From Bryobacteraceae bacterium (lineage in GTDB: Bacteria > Acidobacteriota > Terriglobia > Bryobacterales > Bryobacteraceae), in NCBI GenBank assembly GCA_026129905.1, contig JAHCHE010000040.1:1-63682 (forward strand): DNA of 63,682 nucleotides, written 5' to 3'. The position numbers and the translations under genes were made by a program. Within the stretch, counting starts at the first letter, position 1, and each line of letters opens with the position of its first letter. The notes under the pieces were generated by a model, which saw only the letters and a program-made list of their open reading frames with translations, was not told the origin of the DNA and did no database searches. Positions 34,901 to 43,513 of the stretch are shown in pieces.

Positions 34901-35451
34901 TAGTTCTGGCCGCCGTTGATCGAGCCGCGGAACGTTCCGCCGGTGGCGCCGGGCAGGCTCCGGAAAATGAAATCCTGGATCTGCCGCTGGCCGTCGGAAA
35001 CGATGATGGGCCAACTGTTGTATTCGTCGGTAGTGACGTAGCGGCCGATCTCGGCGGTGCCGGATTCGAGCAGCGGCGGCGCCGCGCTCACTGTAACCTC
35101 TTCGGTGACCGCGCCTACCTCGAGCGCGATGTTGACGGTCAGCACCTGGCCCACGCGGAGAATGACATTCTCCTGGTTGGCCGTGCGAAAGCCAGGCGAG
35201 GTAACGCGAATGGTGTAGGTTCCCGCCGGCAGATAGGGAAGCGTGTAGGCGCCCGCCGAGGTCGAGGTGGTGCGGCTTTCCACCCCGGTGGCGGTGTTCG
35301 TGGCCACGACGGTCGCGCCAGGAATGACGGCGCCGGTGCTATCCAGGATGGTGCCGTTCAGCGTGCCGACCTGGCCTTGGCCCAAGACAATGCCTGGCGC
35401 GATAGCCAGGCACAAGAGTACACAACGAATGGAGTTGATGGTTTTCTTCAC
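31936..35451 (-). CDS. TonB-dependent receptor, tandem copy 1
   Basis: 1171 residues from GTG 35451. It has a signal peptide (ending VLGQG), a carboxypeptidase-regulatory-like domain (GTLNGTILDSTGAVIPGATV, about 28-105), a plug (EEVTVSAAPPLLESGTAEIG then IEGIPLGRSDLSGGNNNEMS) and a barrel that ends in Trp (EISGRIEW). It is co-linear and highly similar throughout to the next receptor (35693-39196), with long identical blocks such as QNYSHEILIEGIPLGR and TPTVGTCCPFFDLRTYM. The pair is the product of tandem duplication. No TonB box, SusD or hydrolase partner is nearby; the IclR regulator downstream is the closest regulator. Confidence 0.93.
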   Translation of the reverse strand: MKKTINSIRCVLLCLAIAPGIVLGQGQVGTLNGTILDSTGAVIPGATVVATNTATGVESRTTSTSAGAYTLPYLPAGTYTIRVTSPGFRTANQENVILRVGQVLTVNIALEVGAVTEEVTVSAAPPLLESGTAEIGRYVTTDEYNSWPIIVSDGQRQIQDFIFRSLPGATGGTFRGSINGGQNYSHEILIEGIPLGRSDLSGGNNNEMSPSAEAVGEFKLHTGAMGAQYNGGQTAVANFALKSGTNEFHGSGFYYIQNEALNAAPLSLTSRGARKTPFRQNNYGVATGGPVYIPKVYDGRNRTFVFGSIEVTDRSEFNITGFNTTLATRDMKQGNFARMLDPAFTGNSRSGSVIGTDALGRNVVFGQIYDPLSTTVGPNGNPIRDPFPGNIIPQSRFSPVSQNIIGNVGIVDPELDRMVLNTPTVGTCCPFFDLRTYMIKADHNLTDNHRISGVYNHEYRNRNNSPGGRYLPTPPGLPTQTWQNQYTPSRIVRLSLNSTVTPTVLNRFAAGYNRFRNANQSVYVDQGWAEQVGVRNTAPTHFPRMDFGGTEWQGGTIHQIGSSSAGEGANGSWIIQDDVTFIRAAHSMRFGYEHRNYYYNTRGKSGSGTFQFRPDQTMLPGYSNETGHAFASFVLGAPQSASRGVVGATTGFRHPSHAFYVMDDWKVSPKLTMNFGFRWEVIGAFNEVTDRMSMVDLNAPNPGAGNRPGALVFADRFQDTNWGQFGPRAGFAYQVNQKLVVRGGYGITNTPQIRNDWGYDAFTFGFNGVIPVLTGTSPTGFVDDPAMFLDQAYPALQGSLPNTNPAAGNFTSRATTARDSNRLPYVQNWNFTTQYELPAQTVLELAYIGSKGTRLWGRPYGNLNVLPVSFLSMGDTLRELVGSHPQYRPYDTFPNNQSVAQALKPWPQFTGVTEAYPYSVNSLYNAFQLTATRRFSNGVGILVGYTFSKTMGYNDDNGPDSFYTGAQDVYNRSLERSLAGYHLPHQLKITWIYELPIGVGRAVDLRWGNWIVGGWKLSGIHQYTSGFPVGVSQSGVNAVLGGDAPRPDVTGAEQTLGGAPANTDFFNPTPYLNPTGFAQSPRTGNGTPLRVGTAPRFLNIRGPHQASEDFRISKYFPIWEQTRIEVGASFINAFKRVGRGWASTNITSPVFGRLLSVGGGRTIEISGRIEW

Positions 35452-35556
35452 TTAATTTACCCCCTGAGTGTTGTCCGCGCCAGAGCGCGGTTCCCAGTTG
35501 CCAAGCGACGACCGCCCGCGAAACTAAAAGGCAGTCCGTCGAGGATTTCGACAATC

Positions 35557-35586
35557 AGCCTATCGCAGGGGCAGACGAGGTGTCAA
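35557..35586 (-). promoter_or_regulatory. Candidate promoter of receptor copy 1
   Basis: On the minus strand a perfect TTGACA (35586-35581) is followed after 18 bp by TAGGCT (35562-35557), about 105 nt before the GTG at 35451. The -10 box is a poor match. The same layout (TTGACA, 18 bp, TA-x-x-CT) is found ahead of receptor copy 2, which supports it. Confidence 0.4.
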
Positions 35587-35635
35587 CCGAAGGGGAAGGC
35601 GGGAGGGGCGTGAAGCGGCGGGGCGACCGAAAAAA

Positions 35636-35659
35636 AGCCCCGGCGATGAAGCCGGGGCT
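35636..35659 (-). terminator. Intrinsic terminator after receptor copy 2
   Basis: AGCCCCGGC (35636-35644) and GCCGGGGCT (35651-35659) form a perfect 9-bp stem with a 6-base loop, and on the minus strand the stem is followed by seven T residues (the A run at 35630-35636). It lies 34 bp after the stop at 35693. This is a textbook rho-independent terminator. Confidence 0.88.
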
Positions 35660-35692
35660 TGGCTGAATCGGGTGAATGAACCGGCCGCTAAC

Positions 35693-38600
35693 TTACCACT
35701 CGACGCGGGCGGAAAGCTCGATTGTCCGTCCGCCGCCGTTGGTCAGAAGCTGGCCGAAAACGGGACTGGTGATGTTGGTGCTGGTGAAGCCGCGTCCGGT
35801 GCGTTTGAACGCATTGATGAACGAAGCGCCAATTTCCAGCTTAACCTCCTCGTAAATCGGGAAGTACTTGCTCATGCGGAAGTCCTCCGACATCTGGTGC
35901 GGACCGCGGATGTCGAGATACCGCGGGGCCGTGCCGAGCCGGAGCGGGGTGCCGTTGGCTGTACGCGGGCTTTGGGCGAACCCGGCAAGGCTGAGGTACG
36001 GAGTACCGTTGAAGAAGTCGGTTTTAGCGGGCGCGCCGCCAAGCGTCTGCGCGGCGCCGGTGATGTCGGGCCTCGGGGCGTCGCCGCCCAAAACGGCATT
36101 CACGCCGCTCTGGCCGACGGAGACCGGGAAGCCGGACCGGTACTGGTGGACGCCGCTCAACTTCCATCCGCCGATCACCCAGTTCGCATACTTCAGATCG
36201 ACGGACTTGCCTCTGCCGATGGGCAGTTCGTAAATCCAGGTGAGTTTGAACTGGTGGGGCAGGTGGAAGCCGGTGACCGAGCGCTCGAGACCTCGGTTGT
36301 AGATGTCCTGGGCGCCGGTGTAGTAGGAGTCGGGGCCGTTGTCGTCGTTATAGCCCATCGACTTGCTGAACGTGTAGGCGGTAAGCACGCCGAACCCGTT
36401 CGAGAAGCGGCGGGTGGCGGTAATCTGGACGGCATTGTACAGAGATCCGACGCTGTAGGGGTAGGCCTCGCTGAGACCGGTGAACTGCGGCCAGGGCTTC
36501 AGCGCCTGGGCCACCGTCTGGTTGTTGGGATAGCTGGAGTAGGGCTTGTACTGAGGGTATCTTCCCACCTGTTCGCGCAGGACATCGCCCATGCTCAGGA
36601 AGCTGATCGGCAGAACATTGAGGTTGGCGAAGGGCCGGCCCCAAAGTCGCGTGCCCTTGCTGCCGATATAGGCGACTTCAAGCACGGTCTGCGCCGGCAG
36701 CTCGTACTGGACGGTGAAGTTCCAGTTCTGCACGTAGCCGATCTTGTTGGAATCGGTAGCGGTAGTGCTCATGCCCTGGAAGTTGCCGGCGGCCGGATTC
36801 GTATTGGGCAAGGTTCCCGTTAGAGACGGGTAGGACGTGTCGAGGTAAATCGCCGGATCGTCGACGAATCCCGACGGGTTGGTCCCGGCAATGACCGGAA
36901 TGCTGCTGTTGAAACCGAAGGTGAAGGCGCCGTAGCCCCAGTCGTTACGGATCTGCGGCGTGTTCGTGATACCGTAGCCGCCGCGAACCACCAGCTTTTG
37001 GTTCGCCTGATAGGCGAAGCCGAAGCGGGGTCCGAACTGACCCCAGTTGGTGTTCTGGAAACTGTCGCCGAACACGAGAGCTCCGGGCCGGCCCTCGGCG
37101 CCCGGATTCGGCACGTTCACGTCGATCATCGACATGCGGTCCGTCACCTCATAAAAAGCGCCGATGACCTCCCAGCGCAGGCCGAGGTTTAGGGTCAATT
37201 TCGGGGAGAGCTTCCAGTCGTCGGCGAAGTAGAAGCCGTGCGAGGGGTGGCGATGCCCGAACGTCGCGCCCACCACGCCGCGGCCGGCGCTGTTTGCGGC
37301 GCCTAGCAGGAAACTGGCGAACGCGTGGCCGGTCTCGTTGGAGAAGCCGGGCTGCCACGTTTGGTTCGGCCTCATCTCGAAGGTGCCGGAGCCGGACTTG
37401 CTACGGGTGTTGTAGTAGTAGTTGCGATACTCGTAGCCGACCCTCATGCTGTGCGCGCCGCGGATCAGGGTGACGTCATCCTGGAAAATCCAGCTTCCGT
37501 TGGAACCTTCGCCGGCGCTGGAGGAGCCGATCTGGTGAATGGTGCCGCCCTGCCACTCGAGTCCGCCGAAGTTCATCCGCGGGAAATGAGTGGCGGCGGT
37601 GTTCTTCACACCGACCTGTTCGGCCCAGCCCTGGTCGACATAGACCGACTGGTTGGCGTTGCGGAACCGGTTGTAACCCAAAGCGGCGCGATTCAGCACC
37701 GTCGGGGAAAGGGTGGAGTTCAACGACAGGCGGACCAGCCGCGACGGCGTGTACTGGTTCTGCCACGTCTGGGTCGGGAGACCCGGAGGAGTCGGCAGGT
37801 AGCGACCGCCGGGCGAGTTGTTCCGGTTGCGGTACTCGTGGTTGTACATGCCCGACACGCGGTGGTTGTCGGTGATGTTGTGGTCCACCTTCATCATGTA
37901 GGTGCGCAGGTCGAAGAACGGGCAGCAGGTTCCCACTGTCGGGGTGTTCAGCACCATCCGGTTGAGTTCGGGCGCCACCAAGCCGACCCCGAGGATGTTC
38001 TTCGCCACCGTGGAGAAGCGGCTTTGTGGAATGACGTTGCCCGCGAAGGCGTCGCGAATCGGTTGCCCGTTGGGTCCGACGCGGGTGCTGAGTGGATCGA
38101 AGATCTGGCCGAAGATGACGTTGCGGCCCAGCGCATCCTGCCCGATCACTTTGCCGGCGTTGGCGTTGCCGATCCAGGAGGGGTCGAGCAACTTTGTGAA
38201 GTCGCCGTTCTGATATTCTTTCGCCGCCAGCGTGGTCTGATAGCCGATGACGTTAAATTCGGAGCGGTCGGTCACCTCGATGCTGCCGAACAGGAACGTC
38301 CGGTTGCGGCCGTCGTAGACTTTTGGAATGTAGAGCGGGCCGCCCATGGCCGTCCCGTAGTTTTTCTGGCGGAACGGCGTCTTCTTCCGTCCGCTAGAGG
38401 TGAGCGACAGCGGCGCCGCGTTGAACGCTTCGTTCTGGAGGTAGAACGAGCCCGATCCGTGGAAGGCGTTGGTGCCGGACTTCAAGGCGAAGTTCGCCAC
38501 CGCGGTCTGACCGCCGTTGTACTGGGCGCCCATCGCGCCGGTGTGGAGCTTAAACTCGCCGATGGCGTCGGCCGAGGGGCTCATTTCGTTGTTGTTTCCG

Positions 38601-39196
38601 CCCGAGAGGTCCGCCCGTCCGAGCGGGATGCCCTCGATCAGGATCTCGTGCGAGTAGTTCTGGCCCCCGTTGATCGACCCGCGGAAGGTGTCGCCGGTGG
38701 CGCCGGGAAGGCTGCGAAAGATGAAGTCCTGGATCTGCCGCTGGCCGTCGGAAACGATGATCGGCCAACTGTTGTATTCCTCGTTGGTCACGTAGCGGCC
38801 GATCTCCGCCGTGCCCGATTCGAGCAGCGGCGGCGCCGCGCTGACGGTCACCTCTTCGGTAACGGCGCCCACCTCCATGGTGATGTTGACGGTGAGCACC
38901 TGGCCGACGCGGAGGATGACATTCTCCTGGTTGGCGGTGCGGAAGCCCGGAGTGGTAACGCGGATGTTATAGGTGCCGGCCGGCAAATAGGGCAGCGTGT
39001 ACGCCCCGGCCGAAGTTGACGTTGTGCGGCTTTCCACGGCCGTACCCGTGTTGGTGACCACCACCGTAGCTCCGGGAATCAGCGCGCCCGAGCTATCGAG
39101 GATGGTACCGTTCAGGGTGCCGACCTGGCCTTGGCCCCAAGCAATGCCTAGCGCGAGCGCCAGGCAGAGAAACAGACAGCGTATTGTTCTTGTCAC
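35693..39196 (-). CDS. TonB-dependent receptor, tandem copy 2
   Basis: 1167 residues from GTG 39196 (MTRTIRCLFLCLALALGIAW). Domain plan is identical to copy 1: signal peptide, carboxypeptidase-regulatory-like domain, plug, barrel, terminal Trp (ELSARVEW). Differences are scattered across the protein, with no frameshift in either copy, so both are probably functional and may bind related ligands. Each copy has its own promoter-like region and terminator, so they are not one operon. Ligand unknown; carbohydrates are likely from context. Confidence 0.93.
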   Translation of the reverse strand: MTRTIRCLFLCLALALGIAWGQGQVGTLNGTILDSSGALIPGATVVVTNTGTAVESRTTSTSAGAYTLPYLPAGTYNIRVTTPGFRTANQENVILRVGQVLTVNITMEVGAVTEEVTVSAAPPLLESGTAEIGRYVTNEEYNSWPIIVSDGQRQIQDFIFRSLPGATGDTFRGSINGGQNYSHEILIEGIPLGRADLSGGNNNEMSPSADAIGEFKLHTGAMGAQYNGGQTAVANFALKSGTNAFHGSGSFYLQNEAFNAAPLSLTSSGRKKTPFRQKNYGTAMGGPLYIPKVYDGRNRTFLFGSIEVTDRSEFNVIGYQTTLAAKEYQNGDFTKLLDPSWIGNANAGKVIGQDALGRNVIFGQIFDPLSTRVGPNGQPIRDAFAGNVIPQSRFSTVAKNILGVGLVAPELNRMVLNTPTVGTCCPFFDLRTYMMKVDHNITDNHRVSGMYNHEYRNRNNSPGGRYLPTPPGLPTQTWQNQYTPSRLVRLSLNSTLSPTVLNRAALGYNRFRNANQSVYVDQGWAEQVGVKNTAATHFPRMNFGGLEWQGGTIHQIGSSSAGEGSNGSWIFQDDVTLIRGAHSMRVGYEYRNYYYNTRSKSGSGTFEMRPNQTWQPGFSNETGHAFASFLLGAANSAGRGVVGATFGHRHPSHGFYFADDWKLSPKLTLNLGLRWEVIGAFYEVTDRMSMIDVNVPNPGAEGRPGALVFGDSFQNTNWGQFGPRFGFAYQANQKLVVRGGYGITNTPQIRNDWGYGAFTFGFNSSIPVIAGTNPSGFVDDPAIYLDTSYPSLTGTLPNTNPAAGNFQGMSTTATDSNKIGYVQNWNFTVQYELPAQTVLEVAYIGSKGTRLWGRPFANLNVLPISFLSMGDVLREQVGRYPQYKPYSSYPNNQTVAQALKPWPQFTGLSEAYPYSVGSLYNAVQITATRRFSNGFGVLTAYTFSKSMGYNDDNGPDSYYTGAQDIYNRGLERSVTGFHLPHQFKLTWIYELPIGRGKSVDLKYANWVIGGWKLSGVHQYRSGFPVSVGQSGVNAVLGGDAPRPDITGAAQTLGGAPAKTDFFNGTPYLSLAGFAQSPRTANGTPLRLGTAPRYLDIRGPHQMSEDFRMSKYFPIYEEVKLEIGASFINAFKRTGRGFTSTNITSPVFGQLLTNGGGRTIELSARVEW

Positions 39197-39304
39197 TACC
39201 TCAAAACCCCCTTAACCTGGCCGCCGGACCCCCCGGCGGCTCGTCAGAATGTGGACTGTGCGGTTCTATCCGATAAAAGAACCGGAAACACCGGATACGG
39301 CGAC

Positions 39305-39342
39305 AGGTTAACCCAAACCGCACTAGTTTGTCAACACTAGTT
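39305..39342 (-). promoter_or_regulatory. Promoter of receptor copy 2 with flanking CACTAGTT repeats
   Basis: On the minus strand TTGACA (39334-39329) is followed after 18 bp by TAACCT (39310-39305). On the plus strand CACTAGTT occurs at 39321-39328 and at 39335-39342, immediately on each side of the -35 box, so the box is bracketed by two copies of a site that contains the palindrome ACTAGT. A protein bound there would cover the -35 region. The pattern is seen directly; repression is inference. The gap 39197-39559 otherwise holds only the repeat at 39418-39462. Confidence 0.5.
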
Positions 39343-39417
39343 GAGAGGAGGAGAACGGAGGAGTTCGAGGAACTGCCATGCCGCTGCGCGAGCGCCGCCT
39401 GCTTCACCGGCCTGCGC

Positions 39418-39462
39418 GGCAGGTTGGCCGAAGGCCGCCTGCGGGCCCATTGGCAATGGCCC
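39418..39462 (-). repeat. Intergenic double-hairpin repeat, copy B
   Basis: On the minus strand this reproduces copy A (24079-24122): CCATTGCCAATGGGCC with its near-perfect palindrome, then a second hairpin with GCAGG and CCTGC arms that in this copy also contains two GGCC tetramers. It lies in the gap between the receptor copy 2 promoter and the start of the gene at 39560. The opposite orientation and high identity show a dispersed element, not a local duplication. Confidence 0.7.
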
Positions 39463-39559
39463 GGCGGCGGTCGGGAACCGAGCATGATGAAACGACCGGC
39501 GATCCGGTTGCGTCCAACCGTGCGCGAGGACTAAGATCAACGCAGGGAGTAGTATCGGT

Positions 39560-40303
39560 ATGCGGCGAGCGGTACTGGTTGTTGCGATAGTTTTGATGGC
39601 AGCCGGCCTTTCTCATGCCCAATATCGAGGCCGAGGCGCCGGCGCCCGGACCTACGGTTCCCCGAGCGGATTCGGCAACATCCTGTTTCCGGGCACGGGC
39701 GCCGCGCCGCCGATGACGCACAATCCCTTCCTCGTCCCGGGACCGACGTTCGCCCAACGGCTTGGCGCGACGGTTGGCGGCGGCGGCGTTCTACCCACCG
39801 GGCGCCCTCCCCGCGATCCGGGCCGCGGCTTCGGCGCCGGCTACGCCTATCCGGTACCGATATTTGTGGGCGGCTACGGATACGGCTACGACTACGCCCC
39901 TCCGCAGCAGCCACCGCAGGTGGTGATCAATCAGCCGCCGCCTCAGCAGACGCCGGTGATTATCAACCAATACTATTCCTCCGACGGCCCTCGGACCGAG
40001 CCTTCGCAGGACGGCGTCCCCGGCGGCGTGCGCACCTACCAGGCGCCTATTCCCTCGAATCCGGAGGGGGACCGGCAAGGCTACACCCCGGTCTCGGAGC
40101 AGAAGCCGACGCTCTACCTGATCGCCTTCAAAGAGGGCGCCATCCACGCCTCTCTCGCCTACTGGGTTGAAGGCGACACGCTGCACTACATCACCGCGCA
40201 GGGCTCGCACAACCGCGCATCGCTCGAGCTGATCGACCGAGGCTTGTCGGAACAACTCAACCGCGAACGCAATATCGAATTCAACCTCGCCATCGGGCGT
40301 TAG
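39560..40303 (+). CDS. Secreted Gly/Pro/Gln/Tyr-rich hypothetical protein
   Basis: 247 residues with a signal peptide (MRRAVLVVAIVLMAAGLSHA). The middle is low complexity: GGYGYGYDYAPPQQPPQVVI followed by PPPQQTPVIINQYYSSDGP. The C-terminal about 70 residues (PTLYLIAFKEGAIHASLAYW, VEGDTLHYITAQGSHNRASL) form a folded-looking domain, ending in a region that reads LELIDRGLSEQLNRERNIEF. Proteins of this plan are common in Solibacter-type genomes and are of unknown function. It converges with the glycosidase gene 14 bp downstream. Confidence 0.8.
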   Translation: MRRAVLVVAIVLMAAGLSHAQYRGRGAGARTYGSPSGFGNILFPGTGAAPPMTHNPFLVPGPTFAQRLGATVGGGGVLPTGRPPRDPGRGFGAGYAYPVPIFVGGYGYGYDYAPPQQPPQVVINQPPPQQTPVIINQYYSSDGPRTEPSQDGVPGGVRTYQAPIPSNPEGDRQGYTPVSEQKPTLYLIAFKEGAIHASLAYWVEGDTLHYITAQGSHNRASLELIDRGLSEQLNRERNIEFNLAIGR

Positions 40304-40317
40304 CCGCGGCCCAACAG

Positions 40318-41844
40318 CTACCTCAGAAAAGCCTCCACCCTCGAGAACACGGCCGCGCCGTCTTCGACGAACACGCCCCATTCGCCCGCCGGCATGTTGT
40401 ACAGCCGCGTGTTCATCGCCGCTCGGTCACAGGCATAGATCACGCACACCGATCCGTCCACGAAAACCCGCAAGCGCACGGGGCTGTCTGGAGCCAGGTC
40501 CAGCGGGCGCTCCAGCCCGGGCATGAACGGAACGTCGCCGGGCCTGGGCCAGGAGTCGAACACCAGCCGCCCGCGCCCCGGTTCCAGCCGGATGTAATAG
40601 CCGGATTCGCCGTCGGCGCTCGTCCGCGCCATCAGGCCCAACGCGCGCGAGCCGCGGCGGAATCGGATTTCGGCTTCAAACATCGCCCGATCCGGCATCG
40701 GGCCCGCCGTGGCGCAGGCGAACCGCCCCGGCGCTTCGATCGAAACCGATCCCGATCCGACCTTCGCCTCGCCAACCAGCGGTCGGAACACCGCCTTCAC
40801 CGGCTGCTGGAACGCTTTGCGCACCGCGGCCGGCGTCGTCACGGACAGCGTTCCGTCCGCATTTTGAATCAGCTCGTGCGCAACCAGGTTTCCGCCCCAG
40901 TTCCACGCGCCGTCGTCCTTCTGGTTCGTGCGCGTCGGGTTCCAGCCGAACAGGTAGCGCCGCGAACCGTCGGAAGCGGTCTTCGCCGCGTAGAACGTCC
41001 GGCAATCGAATGAATCCACCGCCGGCGCGATCCACGGCCCGGCCAACGTCCGGCTCATGCGATAGCGGGTGAGATGGTGGTCGCTGAACTCCGAAAACAG
41101 CAGATACCACCAGTCGCCCATGCGGAACAGGTCCGGACACTCGTGCGTGAAATACAGATCCGGCGCATAGAACGGTTCCCGCACGCGCCACTTGCGCAGA
41201 TCCGTGGACGCGCAGAGCGCGGTGCACCCGCGGCGGCGCGAAGGGCCCGTCTTCCGCCGCGCCGCCAGTAACATCCAGTACTCCTTCGCTTCGCCGTTCC
41301 AGAAGACGAACGGATCGCGCCAGTCATGCGGCTCGTACTCGCCGGCCGGCGCGAAAAACGTATCTTCGGAGATCTTCTTCCAGTGGAGCAAGTCGCTGCT
41401 GACGGCGTGCATGACCGCTTGCTCCGGCTTGCCCGCCTTTCGCAAATGCGGATTGTGCCCCGTGTAGAAAATGTGGCGCTGCCCTTCGCCCTCGATCACC
41501 GATCCGGTGAAAACATACAGGTCCTGTTCGTCCGCCGATCCTCGCGCGAGCATTTCCCCGTGTTCGGTGAAGGTGACCAGGTCCGCCGTGCTGATCTGGA
41601 ACCAGGGCGTGCCCTCGCCATGACCGGCGCGGTCGCGCCAGTCGAGCAGATAAAACAGATGAAACCGGCCGTCGCTGTAAAACGGGATGAAATCGGCCGC
41701 CCAGGCGCCCCGCGGCCGGTAGAAAAAGTCGCCGTCCTCGCCCGGATTCGGGGTCGCGGCCGGACTGGCGGCCGCTGTCGCGAACCCGCCGGCAATCGAG
41801 CGCGTGAAGCCGCGCCGCGTGAAGGAAGTTGCCGATTCGCTCAT
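40318..41844 (-). CDS. Tat-exported GH32-like beta-propeller glycosidase
   Basis: 508 residues starting MSESATSFTRRGFTRSIAGG, a typical Tat leader (TRRGF). The propeller has FYRPRGAWAADFIPFYSDGR with an acidic residue at the nucleophile-like position, a WRDPFVFWNGEAKEYWMLLA segment corresponding to the RDP motif of GH32/GH68, and ECPDLFRMGDWWYLLFSEF corresponding to the EC-P catalytic motif. A C-terminal beta-sandwich (VRLRVFVDGSVCVIYACDRA) completes the GH32 plan. Levanase/invertase-type activity on fructose polymers is the best guess. It is better supported as GH32 than the paralogue at 18120-19712. Confidence 0.8.
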   Translation of the reverse strand: MSESATSFTRRGFTRSIAGGFATAAASPAATPNPGEDGDFFYRPRGAWAADFIPFYSDGRFHLFYLLDWRDRAGHGEGTPWFQISTADLVTFTEHGEMLARGSADEQDLYVFTGSVIEGEGQRHIFYTGHNPHLRKAGKPEQAVMHAVSSDLLHWKKISEDTFFAPAGEYEPHDWRDPFVFWNGEAKEYWMLLAARRKTGPSRRRGCTALCASTDLRKWRVREPFYAPDLYFTHECPDLFRMGDWWYLLFSEFSDHHLTRYRMSRTLAGPWIAPAVDSFDCRTFYAAKTASDGSRRYLFGWNPTRTNQKDDGAWNWGGNLVAHELIQNADGTLSVTTPAAVRKAFQQPVKAVFRPLVGEAKVGSGSVSIEAPGRFACATAGPMPDRAMFEAEIRFRRGSRALGLMARTSADGESGYYIRLEPGRGRLVFDSWPRPGDVPFMPGLERPLDLAPDSPVRLRVFVDGSVCVIYACDRAAMNTRLYNMPAGEWGVFVEDGAAVFSRVEAFLR

Positions 41845-42092
41845 ATCGATTCGCCATTCTACTCGAATCCCTTGCGGCCAGCGCGGCCGAACGCCGCTGG
41901 ACGTCGGCCAACCGCCCAGCCGCTTGCATGCGGTGAGCCATTACGAGCGACCCATCTTGAATAAGACCCAGTTCCCGGTCCCTGCGTCAACCGGCGTCCT
42001 TTTCGAATGATGCGCACCGCGCTCGGCCGCGTTACCATGCGAGGAACGGCGCGGGCGGAGCTTATTCCGGCGTCGGTTAACTTGAGGCGGCT

Positions 42093-43487
42093 TTGGACAT
42101 CCTGATCATCCTGCTGGCGCTGTCGTTCCTCATGTTCGCCGCTTATCGGGGCTTCAGCGTCGTCCTGTTCGCGCCGCTGGCCGCCGTGCTGGCCGTCCTG
42201 CTGGTGGATCCGCGCCTGGTTCCGCCCTTCTTCTCCGGCATCTTCATGGAGCGGATGGTCGCCTTCGTCAAGCTCTATTTTCCGGTCTTTCTCCTGGGCG
42301 CCATCTTCGGGAAGGCGGTCGAGGTTTCCGGGTTCGCGCGGTCGATCATTCGGGCCATCCTCGGCGCCGTTGGTCCGCGCCGAGCGATTCTCGCCGTCGT
42401 CATCGTCTGCGCCCTGCTCACCTACGGCGGCGTCTCGCTGTTTGTGGTGGCGTTTGCCGTCTACCCCTTCGGCGCGGAGATGTTCCGGCTGGCGGGCATT
42501 CCGAAGCGGCTCCTTCCCGCCACCATCGCGCTTGGGGCGTTCACGTTCACCATGGACGCGCTGCCCGGCTCTCCCCAGATCCAGAACATCATTCCGACGA
42601 CATTCTTCGGCACCGACGCCTGGGCCGCGCCGTGGCTCGGGCTGGTCGGCGCGGCGTTCGTCTTCGCCGTCGGGATGACCTACCTGGAATGGCGCAGCCG
42701 CCAGGCGCGCCGGCAAGGCGAAGGCTACGGCGTCGGGCACATCAACGAGCCCGAGCCCCATGCCGATGAGCGCCTCCCGCATCCCGCGCTGGCGCTCGCG
42801 CCGCTGGCGGCCGTGGGCGTCCTGAACAAGCTGTTCACCGTCGCGATCCCGCAGGCGTACGGAGAGACGTTCGACTTCGCGCGAGCCGGGGTCGAGCAGA
42901 CCACGCCGCTCGAAGTGGACAAATTGGCTGCCATCTGGGCCGTCGAAGGGGCGCTGCTGGCGGCCATTCTCATCGTGGCCGCGGCCTCGTTCCGCCGCCT
43001 GCGTTCGTCTTTCGGCGCCTGGACCGCAGCGGCGACCGGCGGGGCCATGCTGGCCGCGCTGAACACGGGTTCCGAGTACGGCTTTGGCGCGGTGATCGCC
43101 GCCTTGCCCGGCTTCCGCGCGGTGAGCGGTTTCCTGGCCGAGGCCATCCACGACCCCCTGTTGAACGTGGCGGTGACCACGAACGCGCTGGCCGGAATCA
43201 CCGGTTCGGCGTCCGGCGGCATGAGCATCGCGCTGGCGGCGATGGGCGAAACCTATCTGAACAACGCCGTCGCCGCGGGCATCCCCCCGGAGGTGCTGCA
43301 CCGGGTTGCGGCGATGGCGAGCGGCGGCATGGACACCCTGCCGCACAACGGCGCGGTGATCACGCTGCTGATGGTGACGGGGCTCTCGCACCGCCACTCC
43401 TACCGCGAGATCTTCGTCATGACGCTGATCAAGACGTCAGCCGTGTTCCTGGTGATCGGCGTCTACTACCTGTTCAACGTGCACTGA
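42093..43487 (+). CDS. GntP family permease
   Basis: Starts at TTG 42093 with GAGG upstream and gives 464 residues of a polytopic inner-membrane carrier. Landmarks are LDILIILLALSFLMFAAYRG at the first helix, FPVFLLGAIFGKAVEVSGFA, TYGGVSLFVVAFAVYPFGAE, FTFTMDALPGSPQIQNIIPT and SASGGMSIALAAMG then HRVAAMASGGMDTLPHNGAV, which are the conserved gluconate:H+ symporter loops. Substrates in the family are gluconate, hydroxybutyrate or related hydroxy acids; a sugar acid fits this context. The gap 41845-42092 upstream contains a possible degenerate third copy of the intergenic repeat. Confidence 0.9.
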   Translation: MDILIILLALSFLMFAAYRGFSVVLFAPLAAVLAVLLVDPRLVPPFFSGIFMERMVAFVKLYFPVFLLGAIFGKAVEVSGFARSIIRAILGAVGPRRAILAVVIVCALLTYGGVSLFVVAFAVYPFGAEMFRLAGIPKRLLPATIALGAFTFTMDALPGSPQIQNIIPTTFFGTDAWAAPWLGLVGAAFVFAVGMTYLEWRSRQARRQGEGYGVGHINEPEPHADERLPHPALALAPLAAVGVLNKLFTVAIPQAYGETFDFARAGVEQTTPLEVDKLAAIWAVEGALLAAILIVAAASFRRLRSSFGAWTAAATGGAMLAALNTGSEYGFGAVIAALPGFRAVSGFLAEAIHDPLLNVAVTTNALAGITGSASGGMSIALAAMGETYLNNAVAAGIPPEVLHRVAAMASGGMDTLPHNGAVITLLMVTGLSHRHSYREIFVMTLIKTSAVFLVIGVYYLFNVH

Positions 43488-43513
43488 GGAGTGTGGGCTG
43501 CCCTGTCGCCGTA

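Noticed and set aside
32137-35613. Very long open frame (about 1158 codons) on the plus strand antisense to a receptor
   Set aside because: It mirrors the receptor gene exactly, has Arg/Val/Asp-rich composition with no domain pattern, and the same effect is seen opposite other long high-GC genes (for example 251-2029, 2597-4774 and 15925-18108).
41880-41935. Possible third copy of the intergenic double-hairpin repeat
   Set aside because: Similarity is limited to about 19 of 26 positions around GGTTGGCCGA, and the CCATTGCCAATGG palindrome is missing. Kept only as a remark.
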